Shown: in pieces, positions 1-13,400 of the stretch
Layout: the number at the start of each line of letters is the position of its first letter
Position numbering within the stretch: position 1 is the first letter of the stretch
From: Trebouxia sp. TZW2008
Taxonomy: Eukaryota; Chlorophyta; Trebouxiophyceae; Trebouxiales; Trebouxiaceae
Direction of reading: 5' to 3'
DNA: 64,000 bases
Assembly (NCBI GenBank): GCA_002118135.1
Contig: BDIU01000052.1
Span: 1 to 64,000 of the forward strand
Position numbers and translations under genes: made by a program
Notes under the pieces: generated by a model
Seen by the model: only the letters and a program-made list of their open reading frames with translations
Told to the model about the DNA's origin: nothing
Database searches by the model: none

Positions 1-245
1 CTCCACCATTGTATTGATCCGGGCTTTATCCTCATGAGCGAACGTAGACTTCGACGTCGCTCTTAGAATCCCTTTTAGGGCTGCCCTAATTTCTTGCTAG
101 GGTCCATCTTGCGTCTGAGCGTCGAGCAGCTCAGTGATCAAATGAGAGAGGTCGTTCTCTAGGCTGCAGAACTCTTCTACTTCAAAGGGCTTTTTGGACT
201 GTTTGATGTCCTTGAGTTGCCTGATGGCCAGTTGCAGGTGCTCCA
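1..245 (-). pseudogene. Broken coding fragment at left edge
   Basis: Read on the minus strand, one frame gives protein-like, charged sequence starting LEHLQLAIRQLKDIKQSK, then KPFEVEEFCSLENDLSHL, a TAG stop near 108, and then more protein-like sequence in the same frame (QEIRAALKGILRATSKST) running off the window edge. Another TAG lies just before the LEHLQ segment, where 'tttag' could equally be a 3' splice site. I do not recognise the family. The stop inside otherwise coherent sequence suggests a decayed gene or retroelement open frame. A missed intron is possible but I see no good donor at the internal stop. Confidence 0.35.
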
Positions 246-1455
246 ACTAAATGTCGCGTAAGCGGTAGACATGTTGAGAGTCTCACACTTCCCACAGAAA
301 AAACATACAGAAATCTGTAGAAATCAGAAAGTTGCGCATCTGTACGTAGACCTACACGTGACTGCATCCAGAGTCCCGCCACGTGGACAGAACTCTAGCC
401 ATCACTGCAGCTTCTCTGGGCCAGCGTTCTGCAGCCGTGCGCGCAACTTCTGCAGCATCTGTGTGCAAGGCTCTGCGGCTCTGTGCCAGACCCCTGCGGG
501 CTCTGGGTGAAGCAGGGGGGGTTGTGGGGGGGAGCCCCTGCACAGAGCTGTCCAGCTGTACCGCTGTCCCAGCGACTTCTGCTCCAGAACCTGAATTCTG
601 AAGCATAACTCTGCAGCCACAGCAAGTTGCCAGGACAGCAGGACAGTAGGACACTTTGACGTAATCATTACTAAATTCTTCAAAAATAAGAAGAATGTAC
701 AGTGTAAAGTATTAGGATGTCAGGATGATAGGGAAAATAAGGATAATACTGTTCCTTTGGTAGGTTTGAAATCTGGACAGATGGCTGAGTGTTTTCAGAT
801 TCATAAAACCTAACGTTTGAATCTGCAGGGTTATGTAATGGTTTAGTCACACTCCCGCCTCACACCTGCTTAGTACCTTGACAAACCTTGACAAAACCCT
901 ATGACTCACTGTAATAAACCCTATGGTCAGACGTCAGACATGCAAATATATATATTGAGCCTATTTGGCCTGATGAAATATTAATTACAAGATCATGTTG
1001 ATCAATAACAGAGCAAACTGTTCAGATAGTCTGTAAACCTCAGCTGCCAGAGTTGCAGCTTTCATGTAGCAAATCAGCTCCTGTGTACTCCGTAGCTTTA
1101 CCACAACATGCAACAGAGGATCAGCTGTCATTGCTACATCCAGCCAGAGCCTTAAACCACAAGCCCGATGGTGCCCCAACAAGAGCTCAAATACTGATTT
1201 CACTAAGGAAACTTGCAATGATTGTCAGCTTTGAATATGATAGGTGAACAGCGAGAGATCCTGACTCAGGTGCGGGCAAGCACAGCAGGTAACAAGAAAC
1301 GACAGCACGCACTGACCGCGAGCATTTGAGGTCTTTCTTGACAGGAAAATGCATCATCTTGCATTTCTTGGTTTCAGAGCCGTCACTTCACAACACACAA
1401 CATTTGCCACAACGTCTAACCGACATTGGCATAGCTACGAGCGCTGACAAGTCAC
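246..1455. other. Intergenic, no gene seen
   Basis: Only short unrelated open frames are present, and none has recognisable motifs. The stretch lies upstream of the biotin gene start at 1456, so its right part should contain that gene's promoter and 5' UTR. No clear TATA box or other element could be identified by eye. Confidence 0.5.
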
Positions 1456-4400
1456 ATGCTCAGCAGTTTCCTCAAAGGGTGCGGGATCTGTGAGGTAAAG
1501 TTCCGACAGCTTGCGGATGACCTCCCTTTTGCCCTGCGCTTGTATGCCCGTTCTGTAACGACAGCAGCAGCACAGTCGCCATGTGTGCCAGTGACGCACC
1601 CGTCGTACATGATCTGGGGGGCAAACACCGATGTCGGAAAGACAATGGTTTCTGCTGGCCTAGCCAGATCAGCGCAACGCAACAAGGTCCTTAGCATTGT
1701 TGAGACGCTCCCCTTAACAACACAGGTGGCAAGTGCTGAGAAACACTGTGTCTGCAGCTAAGACTGGACTTCCTCAAACCGGTGCAAACAGGCTTTCCAC
1801 AAGACAGTGATGCCAGGCTAGTGGTACGCGCTGACAACAAGCCTCTGCAAACATCATTCAAAACCACATAGCCCAGCATGCACTTCATGCATGCAGGCTC
1901 TTGCAATCAATGCTAGACACCAGCTTGGCGAGCATGCTGCACAGCTGTTCAAGCAGCAGCCACAGAACCACTTTCAGCCCGTCAAGACCAGTTCAGCCAG
2001 CACCACTTTTGCTTGGAGTCAGCCCGTCAGCCCACATGTGGCAGTGCAGAAAGAAGGTGAGCCCAGTCAGGTCTGAAAGCAACACACTCAGCTAGGTGCA
2101 GAGCCTTGCAGCAGTCAGTGATATGAAAGTGCTTGTGCTTATAGACCTCCCGTCTCACAAAAGAGTGTGCCAACCTGTTGCAAAGATTCGGCGCTTCTTG
2201 ATGTCGACAGCATGGCCTGTGTCCTCTGGCAAATCCATCAATCATTCAGAATCATAGGATATGCGCCACACAAACCTAGCACATGTGCTGGAACGTGTGA
2301 CCTTTTCATATAATTTCATATTATTCATTCTCAAACAGCACTGCCAAGGCTTGGTCAACTCACCAGAACAAGCCATTCACTCAAGTCATGTACGTGGTGC
2401 AGGCAAAAGCACGTATTCGTACACCATATGCATCACTTGTAACATAGCATGCCTCATATCTTTCACATCATTACGCGCTTTGCAGAGTGTCTTAAGCTGC
2501 AAGGCATGCCTTTCAAGGCCATTAGCTGCCACTTTGCGGATTCACAGGTCATCTAGCTTTACATGTCAGTCTGCAAATACATTGTATTGCAGCTTCTTCT
2601 GTATAGCTGCAAGCAGTCTGTGATTTCACAGGTCGCCCAGTGTCAGATTCACAGCTGCAGGCCGCTGTACTGGAGCACCTGAACTCAGCAGCACAACTTG
2701 CTTACGCAGAGCAGTTGCCTAGTTTGACTTTGGTTGAGACAGCTGGGGGCCCTGCCAGCCCGGCCCCTTCTGGCTCCCTTCAGGTAGGGCGCTTTCCAGC
2801 TGTGGCCCTATTCAAGCATAGCATGAGCATGCCACAAGCCACATGGTCTCACGTGTGATAGCTGTGATAGCTGCATATCAGAGCAAGCCTGTATCAGACA
2901 GCAATCTTGACCAGTAGCAAATGTCTTATGAGCAAATCGCTTTGCTATGCTCATACTGAGGCCCATGACTCACGCATCACATGTAAGCATGCTAGGCCAG
3001 AAGAAGGGTAAAATTCCAGTACAGTGCAACTGCTGAGTTGTCATCAAACAAACAGCTCATCAGTCCTCAAGGCTGCCTCTCTGACCTGGCTTTGCTGACT
3101 GATTGGAGACAGTTGCTTGCTTCTGTACGTACCTAGATGGGCCTGCTGAGCCTGCCTAGCCCACGTTTACAATGCATGAATGAATAAATGAATTTGCTGA
3201 CTGCAAGTGCAGTGTGACTGTTGGCGTCTGTTACGACTGCCAGCCATACTAGTCGCTGACAGCAGGCTAGGAGGAATCTCAACCAGCCTGTCTGCCTATG
3301 AGACTCTGTCAACAAGGGGCTATGACGTACCGGTCGTAGTCATGGCTGACAGCCAGCTGGCAGATTCAAACAGCCAAGCCATCAGAGCAAATGTGAAGGC
3401 TGACACAGAGGTTGTGGTTCTGCCAAAGCATCTGCCAGCAGCACCTCAGTCTAGGTGTGCATCCCAAACATTGAACCTATTACGTATATGACACACTAAA
3501 GTTTATAGTTGACATGTCACCGCCAGATGCACTCAGTCAAGCCATCAGAGCAAATGTGGAAGATGACACAGAGGTTGCGGTTCTGCCAAAGCATCTGCCA
3601 GCAGCACTTCAGTCTGGGTCGGCAATGCAATCACTGCACATTGATGCGTGAGCAACTAACAACACATTGGTTTGTATACTGTCTTGACGGGTCATTGATC
3701 ATGAACATTTACAGCATCTTTCCTGATGGTCCATCTGCTGGCAACACAAAACCTGAAAGATGCTGATTGCTGCTGTCAGGATCGCTGCAAGCTGTCGCAG
3801 CATCTACAACCTGGTACGTTATGCACACGCAAGCTGACTGTGAAGTGCTGCTTCACTCAGAGTGACGCTCTGTAAAGCTTGCTTTGTGCAGAGAGCGCAC
3901 GCAACCTGACTTTTGAGCTGCTGCTTGACTCAGAGTGACGCTCTGTAAAGCTTGCTTTGTGCAGAGAGCGCATGCAACCTGACTTTGAGCTGCTGATTGA
4001 CTCAGAGTGACACTCTGTAAAGCTTGCTTTGTGTAGAGAGCGCATGCAACCTGACTTTGAGCCGCTGCTTGACTCAGAGTGACGCTCTGTAAAGCTTGCT
4101 TTGTGCAGAGAGCGCATGCAACCTGACTCTGAGCTGCTGATTGACTCAGAGTGATGCTCTGTAAAGCTTGCTTTGTGCAGAGAGCGCATGCAACCTGACT
4201 CTGAGCTGCTGATTGACTCAGAGGGACGCTCTGCAAAGCTTGCTTTGTGCAGAGAGCCCATACAACACGGCTCTGAGCTGTTGCTTGAGTTGCAGAGACA
4301 TGAATGTGCTGCAAAGCCAGCTTTGTGCGGAAGGTGTGTGCAACATGGCTTGCAGCTATGGCCTGACACGCAAGGATTTAGGGTTTTGGTTTAGGGTTTA

Positions 4401-7400
4401 TAATCTGTATTGCTAGCCTTGTGCAACAAACTGCAAGCAATGTGGCTGTGAAGTATTGTTTTGACCTGCAGGGACATGGACGCTCTGGATCCGGAGCTGC
4501 AGCAGTGGCTTAAGGACTGCGATCCAGCCTTTGATGACCTAATTCAGCATCTGCTTCAAAACCACGCCCAGCGCTGTAAGTTATGTTCTGTGCTGTTCAG
4601 AGTCATGAGTCTTCATACTCTGTCTTTGAAGCATGCCCAGCGCTGTAGCGCCCTTTTCTCCATAACTGCATTGCATGCCTCTGCAATTGTGCCGTAGTCA
4701 CAAGGTTGAGCCATAGTTGTTGCTGACTTTTTGTGCGTCAGTCTTGACCTCTCTGCCTTGTCATGTTTGTCATTTGAAGAGCAGTCGCTGTCTTGGGTGT
4801 TGAATGCCTCTTCTACTTGCGTATATCACAAACTTGATTTCTACCTGCAAACGGGACTGCTGCATTGCATTAGGCTTGCTCATCATCTTCCTAGCTGTTG
4901 CTAACATGCATATGGTAACTCAGTGACAGCCCAATGCTAAGCACCACTCACCAAAACAAGTATGGTCAGCATGAGACAACAACAGTTTTATGCTAAGCAT
5001 GGAAGATCCACACAAGTATGGCTTGCAGCAATCTCAAAAGGCATTGTGCTCAGCCTGTCCCACCAGCACAAGCTTGCCTATCATGCATCTCAACAAGCAC
5101 TGACAGCATCATGCAAAGCAGAAGCCATCAAAAAACGACTAGCATGCATCTGAGTACTCACTGACAGCGTAATGCCAGCAGCATCTTGCAATAAATCAAT
5201 TACTTCCTTTTGCAGTGAAGCTTTTGGACAGCACTCAAGCCGCTGCAAAGCAAACAATCTGGTGGCCATTCACGCAGCACTCCACTGTGCTCACGGCCAA
5301 TGTTACAGTCATTGACTCCAGATGTGGGGAATCCTTTGCTGTGTACAAGCCTAGCAACGAGAGCGGCCCAGCAAGACTGCAAGCACAATATGATGCATGT
5401 GCAAGCTGGTGGACTCAGGTGACACAGCGCCTCAGCGTAGTAGTGTTTTGTCTCAGTGTATCAATGGTTGCTGTGCTCAAAGATAGCGTCACTGTGATTG
5501 ACTCCAGATGTGGGGAGTCCTTTGCTGTGTACCAGCCTAGCAATGAGAACGGCCCAGCAAAACTGCAAGCGCAGTATGATGCATGTGCAAGCTGGTGGAC
5601 TCAGGTGAGCCATGATTTTGATGTTGACTTGTCTGGCTATTACGTGCTTGTGTCTAATGGGCGTTGCATGATGCGTACGCACGCTTCTGGTCTCAATTGA
5701 GATGTGGTCTCAGTGCAATGGTGCTAGATCACAGCGTACTGTGTGTGCTCACAGCATCAAAACTTGGTAGCAGTGTGATGTGTTTGACAGGACGTAAGTG
5801 CAGAATTGCAGTACAAGCTGCTGACCAATCCTGTGGTGCTCTTTGTGGTTTTTGCACTTCAGCCTGTGAACCTATGCCTGTCATGCTACTGGGCTTATTT
5901 GGCCAGCTTGGATTGTGGGCAGCGCTTGCACTCAGCAGTGCAACGCCGATCATTGCACTCTTGGGCTACTCTTCTGTTGTGCCTAGTGTCCATCAGATCT
6001 TGCTTCGTTTGCAGAGCTTGAGTGCAGAGCTGCGGTCTAAGCTAACGAGCAATGTTGTGGTGATCCTGTGTCTCCTCCTAAGCCTGTTTGCCGCCGTCTG
6101 CCATACCACTGTACCCCTTGGCCTGATTGAGAGCTTATGCTTGCTGTGCCCATTCACTCTTGCCTCATCTGCAGGGCTTGAGTGCAGAGCTGCAGCTCAA
6201 ACTGGTGAGCAGCAGAGCTTTATTTCTTGCGCTCCCTGCCTCCCAGTCTGTTCATACTTTCTGTTTCCATCAACAATTGCCTGATCTGCAGGATTTGAGT
6301 GCAGAGCTGCAGCCCAAACTGGTGAGCAGCATGGTGTACGCAGCAGGCCAGTCACATGCCTTCAGTGATTATATTTTCTTTGCCCATCCACTCTTGCTTC
6401 ATCCGCAGGGCTTGAGTGCAGAGCTGCAACCCAAGCTAGTGAGCAGCACAGCTCCTTCCTTGCAGTCCTGTTTGCTCATGCTTTTTGAGCCCATCAAGAT
6501 TTGGCTGATCTGCAGGGTGTAAGCGCAGAGCTGCAGCAACAAAGTTGTGCTGAGTATGCTCCTTGCTCTTGAGCCTGTCTGCTCATGCCTGCTGAACTCA
6601 AGCACTCTGTTGGCCTGCCTAAAAGCATATGCTTTTTGTGCTCATCAGCTTCTGCCTTGCAAGCAGGGCTTGAGCGTAGAGCTGCAGCCTAAGTTAGTGA
6701 GCAGCATGGCGTACGCAGCAGGCCGCTACGGACATGTCATCTTCCCAGAAAACGCTCATCAGCCTGCCCTTGATCTGGCCCAGAAGCTGTTGTCTGGAGT
6801 TGGGCGGGGCTGGGCAGATAGGGTCTTCTTCTCAGACAATGGGTAGGTAATAGTTGCCTGCAGTGGTCTTGCATCTTCACGCACTGCCAGATCTTTACAA
6901 GTGTGGCTGTTGTCATCTTCCCAGAAAATGCCCATTAGCCCGCCCTTGATCTGGCTCAAAAGCTATTGTCTGGAGTTGGGTGTGGATGGGCTGACAGAGT
7001 CTTCTTCTGAGACAATGGGTATGTAACAGTTGCCTGCAGTGGTCTTGCATGAGAGAGAGAGAGATTGCACGCTTTGGCCAGCCAACAAGTCTGATCGTTC
7101 CCATCTTCCCAGAAAATGGCCATCAGCCCGCCCTTGACTTAGCTCAAAAGCTGCTGTCTGGGGTCGGGCGAGGGTGGGCAGACAAGCTCTTCTTCTCAGA
7201 CAATGGGTACATCAAACTCACCTGCAGTAGTGCTTTGAGAGCTGCAATTGCAATGTCTGCTTGCTCTTGCTGGCCGTGGCAATGCTTGGTGCTGGCGTTT
7301 GCAAACCAACAGAAACTTGGTCCACACCAAGGCTGCGCAGACATGGTCACAGATGCCCAGCTGTCTCCATGTCATCTTGTGCACTGTCCAATGTGTTGCT

Positions 7401-10400
7401 CTCTCACAGGCAGAGTTTTCTGTGCTGATGGATGTCTGTTCAGGCCGTCATGAGCAAATGCAAAGCTTTCAGGTGGCAAATGGTCAGCTGACTGGCTGCT
7501 GCAGGTCAACGGCCATTGAAGTTGCCTTGAAGATGGCTATGCGCAAGTATGTGCATGATCGGGCAGGCGTCATCTGGCAGGGGGGACCCGAGCTGCAAGT
7601 GGTGGGTCTCAGCAACGGCTACCATGGAGATACACTGGGCGCTATGGACGCTGTGGCTCAGTCGCCATACAATGACTTCAATCAGACGCCCTGGTGAGTC
7701 AAAAGGCATTTCAGTAAGAAGTTGCAGCGCAACTGATATATAATGAGTTCAGACAGACACCCCTGGTGAGTCAACAGGAGCCTGGGACACATTGGCTCCA
7801 CAGTGATTGGTTCAACTATTTGCTGAACTTCTTGTCTTAAGTGGGTGCCAGCAATGGCTATCATGGAGATACCTTGGGCGCTATGGATACTGTGGCTCAG
7901 TCACCCTACAACGACTTCAATCAGACACCTTGGTAAGTCAAACCCAATTGGTGGAACAGGAAAGTATGATTGCAACTAGACACTGTGACGAATGTTCCAA
8001 ATAAAATGTGGCCTAGTCGCCTTAGCATGGCTTCAATAAAATCATATAAGCCAAAGCAAGCCTGTAGCATATTGGACTCACCAATGGCAATCCACTGGTC
8101 GCTATGGACGCTGTGGCTCAGTCACCCTACGGTGACTTCAGCCAGACACCCTGGTAGAACTTGTTCTGAGATCAAGTTGCTGCAAGAGTTAGAGTAAGTG
8201 AATGGGCGTTTCAGCTCAGTTACCATACAACATTGTCAACCAGACCCTTGGCAAGCCAAAGCCCGCTTATTGCACAGTGAACTCATGAACGGCTGCCATG
8301 GCAACACACTGGATGCTATGGATGCTGTGGCTCAGTCGCCTTCCAATGACTTCAGCCACTCGCCCTGGTAAGACTTGATCTAAGACCAAGTTGATGCAAG
8401 AGTTAGAGCACGTGAATGGGCTTCAACCAGACACCCTGGTGAGTCTTCTTCACCATGGGAATAACAGCAACTGCCTATGTCAAGGCAAGAGTGTCTTCAT
8501 TCTGCATGTCTATAAGGCGTGCATCGTGTTGAGCATCAGGCAATCGTCAGCAGTCTCCCATGCGAGTTGCGTTTGAGGGCTACACGTGCACTCCTTGCTG
8601 ACATGTTCGGGTCTCTGAGACATGCAGCAGTGCTCACCTGTGTCATGCAGCTCATTTTCTGGACCTACAGAAGCACATGCAACATGCAAGCTTCACAAAA
8701 ACAAAATAGATCAAGTAAGTCTGCTACATGGCTTACAGGAACAGGGTAAGGCTTTCCTACCTTGCATTCGCGCAGGCACAGGTGCCAATCAATCAACAAC
8801 GCGTGCCTTGCAGGTTTCAGTCAAGAGGCTTGTTCATTGACCCACCCACGGCGGGCATGACTAAGGGCCAGTGGCAAGTGCACCTGCCGCCGCAGCTGCA
8901 GCAGCATGTATCACAGCACAGCACGGATGTTCAGCTTGCGTTCTCAACCAGAGCAGAGCTTTTCAGCGGCAGGCAGGCGACGCAAGAAGTGTACACTTCT
9001 TACATTGCTGCTGGCATGCGACAGTATGAGGCAGCAGCTGAGAGTGACATGGCGAGGGGCAGACGCATTGCTGCTTGTATCATGGAGCCTGTTATTCAGG
9101 TACTACAGTGAGCTCTCGATATAACGACTGCATTGGTTACCAGGAAATTGTCCTTACATCAAATGGTCCTTACTCAGGAGTACCACTGCAGTCAGAATGC
9201 AGTGCTTGGTTCCCACTTGCATTGTCTTTACGTTGAAATTGTCTTTGTATCGAGTGTCCTTGCGTCAAGAGATCAATGTACCTGCTTCTGCTATCGTCAG
9301 CTATTGAGGCCTTCTGTCCAGTTGAAAGTACGCGGCCCTGCCGGCTCATGGCCATTGCAAGCAGCACACATCACTCAGTGACAAGCTGTCACTGATCGCA
9401 TGCATTGCTGCCTGGTTATGTTCAATGCAAGCTATAGCACAAGGCAGCGGATGAGAGTGAATTGGAGAGGGGCGGACGCATTGCTGCTTGTATCATGGAG
9501 CCTGTCGTTCAGGTATTGCCTGCTTCTGCTGATCTCAAAGATGCAGGCCTGGTAAGAGCCACATGCATTTGCTGCCTACTTATGCTCGATGCATGCAGCA
9601 CTACAGTGTGACAAGCCATCCCTGCTGTTGCCGTCAAAGAATAAGGTCTGCTATGGCAATGGCATCATGCGTTGTCTTGCTTAATGTATGCAATAGCACA
9701 GGATGGTAGAGCAGAGTGAGACAGAGAGGAGGTGATGCATTGCTGCTTGTATCATGAAGCCTGTCATTCAGGTATTGCCTGCTTCTGCTGTTTATAGGGG
9801 TGCAAGGCCTCTGATTGCAGTAACAGTTCCAACTCCTGCCTATGTGTGCCTTTGTAGCCAGCACAGCAGTTTGACAAATCAATGCAACAGTGGCAACAGC
9901 AAGGCGTCATCAAGTCGGTCATTCCTGTGCTGACGCGTCATACACCCAGCGTGTTGTCTGGAACTTGCAGGAAATGTGTTTCGTGTGCTGCAACAGAAGG
10001 AATCCAGTCGTGTCATTCAGATGTTCAAGAGATGTGCTGCTTCAATGCAGGGCGCGGGTGGCATGGTCATGATTGACCCAGCCTTCCAGCAAGCTCTTGC
10101 GCGGCATTGCCAACAGAATGACATGCGTTTCATCTTAAATGGCAGCTTAATAAAGAATCTTGAAAAAAACATGCTAAATATCAAGCAGGGTGCGGGTGGC
10201 GTGTTGGTGATTGACACAGCCTTTCAGCAAGCTCTTGCCCAACACCGTCAACAGAACAACATTCCAGTCATCTCGGACGCGGTTATCAGAATCGGCATCA
10301 TACCCTTCGCAAACTGTTTCTATCATGTCAAAGCATTAACAGGTGGATGACACCTCAAGACATGTGCTTTACTGTTTTGCAGGGCGCAGGTGGCATGGTC

Positions 10401-13400
10401 ATGGTTGACCCAGCCTTCCAGCAAGCTCTTGCCCGGCATTGTCAACAGAACAACATTCCTGTCATCTTGGACGAAGTGTTTAGCGGCATTTGGCGGCTGG
10501 GCCGACTCTCAGCAGCCCACATGCTTGGTATCAAGCCTGACATAGCGTGCTATGCCAAGCTGCTCACAGGTAATGCTGGCATTAGACACAGCATGCTATG
10601 TGAAACTGCTCACGGCTCATGCTGGAACTGAATCTTTCAGCAGCTCACATGCTTGGCAGTAGGTCTGGAATAGCATGCTATGCCAAATGCTCACAGGTAA
10701 AGCTGGGTTAATTGCTGTCAGCAGCCTATATGCTTGATTTCAAACCTGGCATAGCCTGCTACGTAAAGCTGCTTACAGGTAATGCTGGAATTTGACACAG
10801 CGTGCTACATCCAAGTGCTCACGGCTCATGCTGGAATTGAGTTTTTCAGCAGCTCACATGCTTGGCAGTAGGCCTGACTTAGCATGCTATGCCAAACTGC
10901 TCACAGGTAAAGCTGGGTTTATCGCTGTTAGCAGCCTACATGCTTGGTGTCAATCCTGACCTAGCGTGCTAAGCCGAGCTGCTCACAGGTAATGCTGGCA
11001 TTAGACACAGCATGCTATGTGAAACTGCTCACGGCTCATGCTGGAAGTGATGTTTTCAGCCGCTCACATGCTTAGCAGTAGGTCTGGAGTAGCGTGCTAT
11101 ACCGAGTTGCCCATATGTGATGCTGGGATTGGTGTTTCCAGCAGCCTATATGCTTGGTGTCAAAGCTGACATAGCGTGCTAAGCCAAGCTGCTCACAGGT
11201 TGTGCTGTGAATTGACATAGCATGCTTTGCCTTACTGCTCACAGAATTTGCCGGCCAGATGTGTATCCTGCCCACATGTTACTTAACAAGCCTGACATGA
11301 CGTGCTATGCCAGATTAGATTGGGCTGGATGTAGCATGCTATGCTAAGCTGCTCATAGGTGATAGTCTCATTGCAATTCAACAGTTGTGTCAGCATGCTA
11401 TATGCTTGATGCCAAACCTGAGATCGCGTGCTATGCCCAGCTGCTTACAGGTAGTGCTCTGAATCAATGTGGCATGCTACGCCAAAGTGCTCACAGCCAA
11501 TGTGATTTGTACTGCCCACATGCTAGGCATCAAGCCTGACATAGAGTACTATGCCAAAATGTATTAAGCCTGACGTAGCGTGTTACGCCAAACCACTAGT
11601 GATGATCTTGCTATGCCAAGCTGCTCTTAGGTGCATGTCGCATCTCTGGTCCATCATGCCAGCAGCTCAATTGCTCAGCATCAACCTCCATACAATGTGT
11701 GTTAATGAACTGGTGTAAGGCAACAATACTGGCCCTATTGCTAAGCTGCCAATGATTTGCCAAAGCAATTCCGATGGCTGCAGCACATGCTGTCTTGAAC
11801 GCATGCAAGTCAGTGTGGAACACATCCCTGACCTGTACTCATTGCAACATGCCTGGCCATACCGGAGAATCTCCTGTTGTTTCAAACCCTTTGTGTAGTG
11901 TTGATTCTAACTGTTATCATGCTTGCAGGCGGCATGCTGCCCCTCAGCAAGTTTAGCAACCAACAGCATCTTTGAAGCCTTCCAGCACGATTCCAAGCTA
12001 AAGGCTCCGTTGCATGGCCACTCCTACACAGCGCATGCCATTGGCTGCAATGCCACCGTCACAGCACTACAAACAGTATTCTTTGTAGTGTATTTCAACA
12101 CTGAGCTCTTGTTGTAAGAGCTTCTGCATGAATGCAGGCGGCATGCTACCCCTCTCTGCCACTTTAGCAACCAGCAGCATCTTTGAAGCCTTTCAGCACG
12201 ACTCCAAGCTCAAGGCTCTGTTGCACTGTCAACCCTACACAGCTCACGCCATTGGCTGCAATGCTGCCATCACAGCACCAGAGCAATGCTCCTTGTGGTG
12301 TATTTCAACACTTAGCTCTTGTTGTAAGAGCTTTTGCATGACTGCAGGCGGCATGCTGCCCCTCTCAGCGACTTTAGCAACCAACATCATCTTTGAAGCC
12401 TTCCAGGATGATTCCAAGCTCAAGGCGCTTCTTCACGGTCACTCCTACACAGCGCATGCCATTGGCTGCAGCGCTGCCAACACGGCACTAAGACAATATT
12501 TTTGTCGTGTGTTTCAACGCAAAGCTCTTGTTCTGCATGACTGCAGGCGGCATGCTGCCCCTCTCAGCAACCTTAGCAACCAGCAGCATCTTTGATGCCT
12601 TCCAGCATGATTCCAAGCTCAAGGCTCTGCTGCATGGTCACTCCTACACGGCGCATGCCATTGGCTGCAGCGCTGCCAACACAGCATTGGACCTGTACAC
12701 CGATCCAGCCTGCAACCCAAACTTTCCTCAGACTCAGACTCAGACTCAGACTCAGATTCAGGCTGTGACTTTGGCAGAGACTCAGACTCAAGCTGAGACT
12801 GCAGCTGGGACTCAGGCCAAGATCGAGGCTGAGTCTGAGGCCGAGGTGCCCAGCTTGCTGGAACTCTGGGATGAGCAGATTGTTGAGCAGCTCAGCAGGC
12901 ATGACAGAGTACAGAAGGTTGTTGCGTTGGGTAAGCTGCTGTGGCCTGTTTTGAAGTGCTTTTGATGCTGTCATTGATGTCCCTGTTTTGCTTATGCTTT
13001 TGTTGTAGCCATTGTATGCAAGCAGTTTTGTGATCGATACTGCAGGTCTCGCACCGCTTGACTGTCACACCCTGAAGGATGATACCTGCAAAGCATCCCA
13101 GCCTATGCTGGACTGCATGCATGGCAGCGTTTTAGCTACTTCAGTTTGGTCTGCACACATGATATTGCTTGTGAGCACTGCTGTCTTCTTTTCATGCACT
13201 GATGTTGTACTGTCACGCCTTGGCAGATCTATCCCTTACGAACTCTTACTGTTCGGTATTGTTACATTTGGCTTGGCAGCTTGCAAGCACGTGTAAGTTC
13301 AATCAGCAACAAAGGTTTCATCAGTGCGGAGACCTGATTTTGGGAAAGGTATTGACTCTGTTACTGCTGTCTAGCATAAGTACAAGGTGAGTGCATTTAA

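Noticed and set aside
3850..4330. CRISPR-like array
   Set aside because: Units are contiguous 72-mers without unique spacers, in a eukaryotic intron.
3853..4369. Long minus-strand open frames of 24-residue repeats
   Set aside because: They are translations of the 72-bp minisatellite inside a plus-strand intron; the repeat length is a multiple of three, which keeps frames open.
5487..5604. Treating the second exon 7 copy as an extra exon in the main model
   Set aside because: Including both would duplicate a conserved enzyme block; plant homologues have it once.
12573..12974. Minus-strand frame rich in Ser-Leu repeats
   Set aside because: Complement of the ACTCAG repeat in biotin exon 12.
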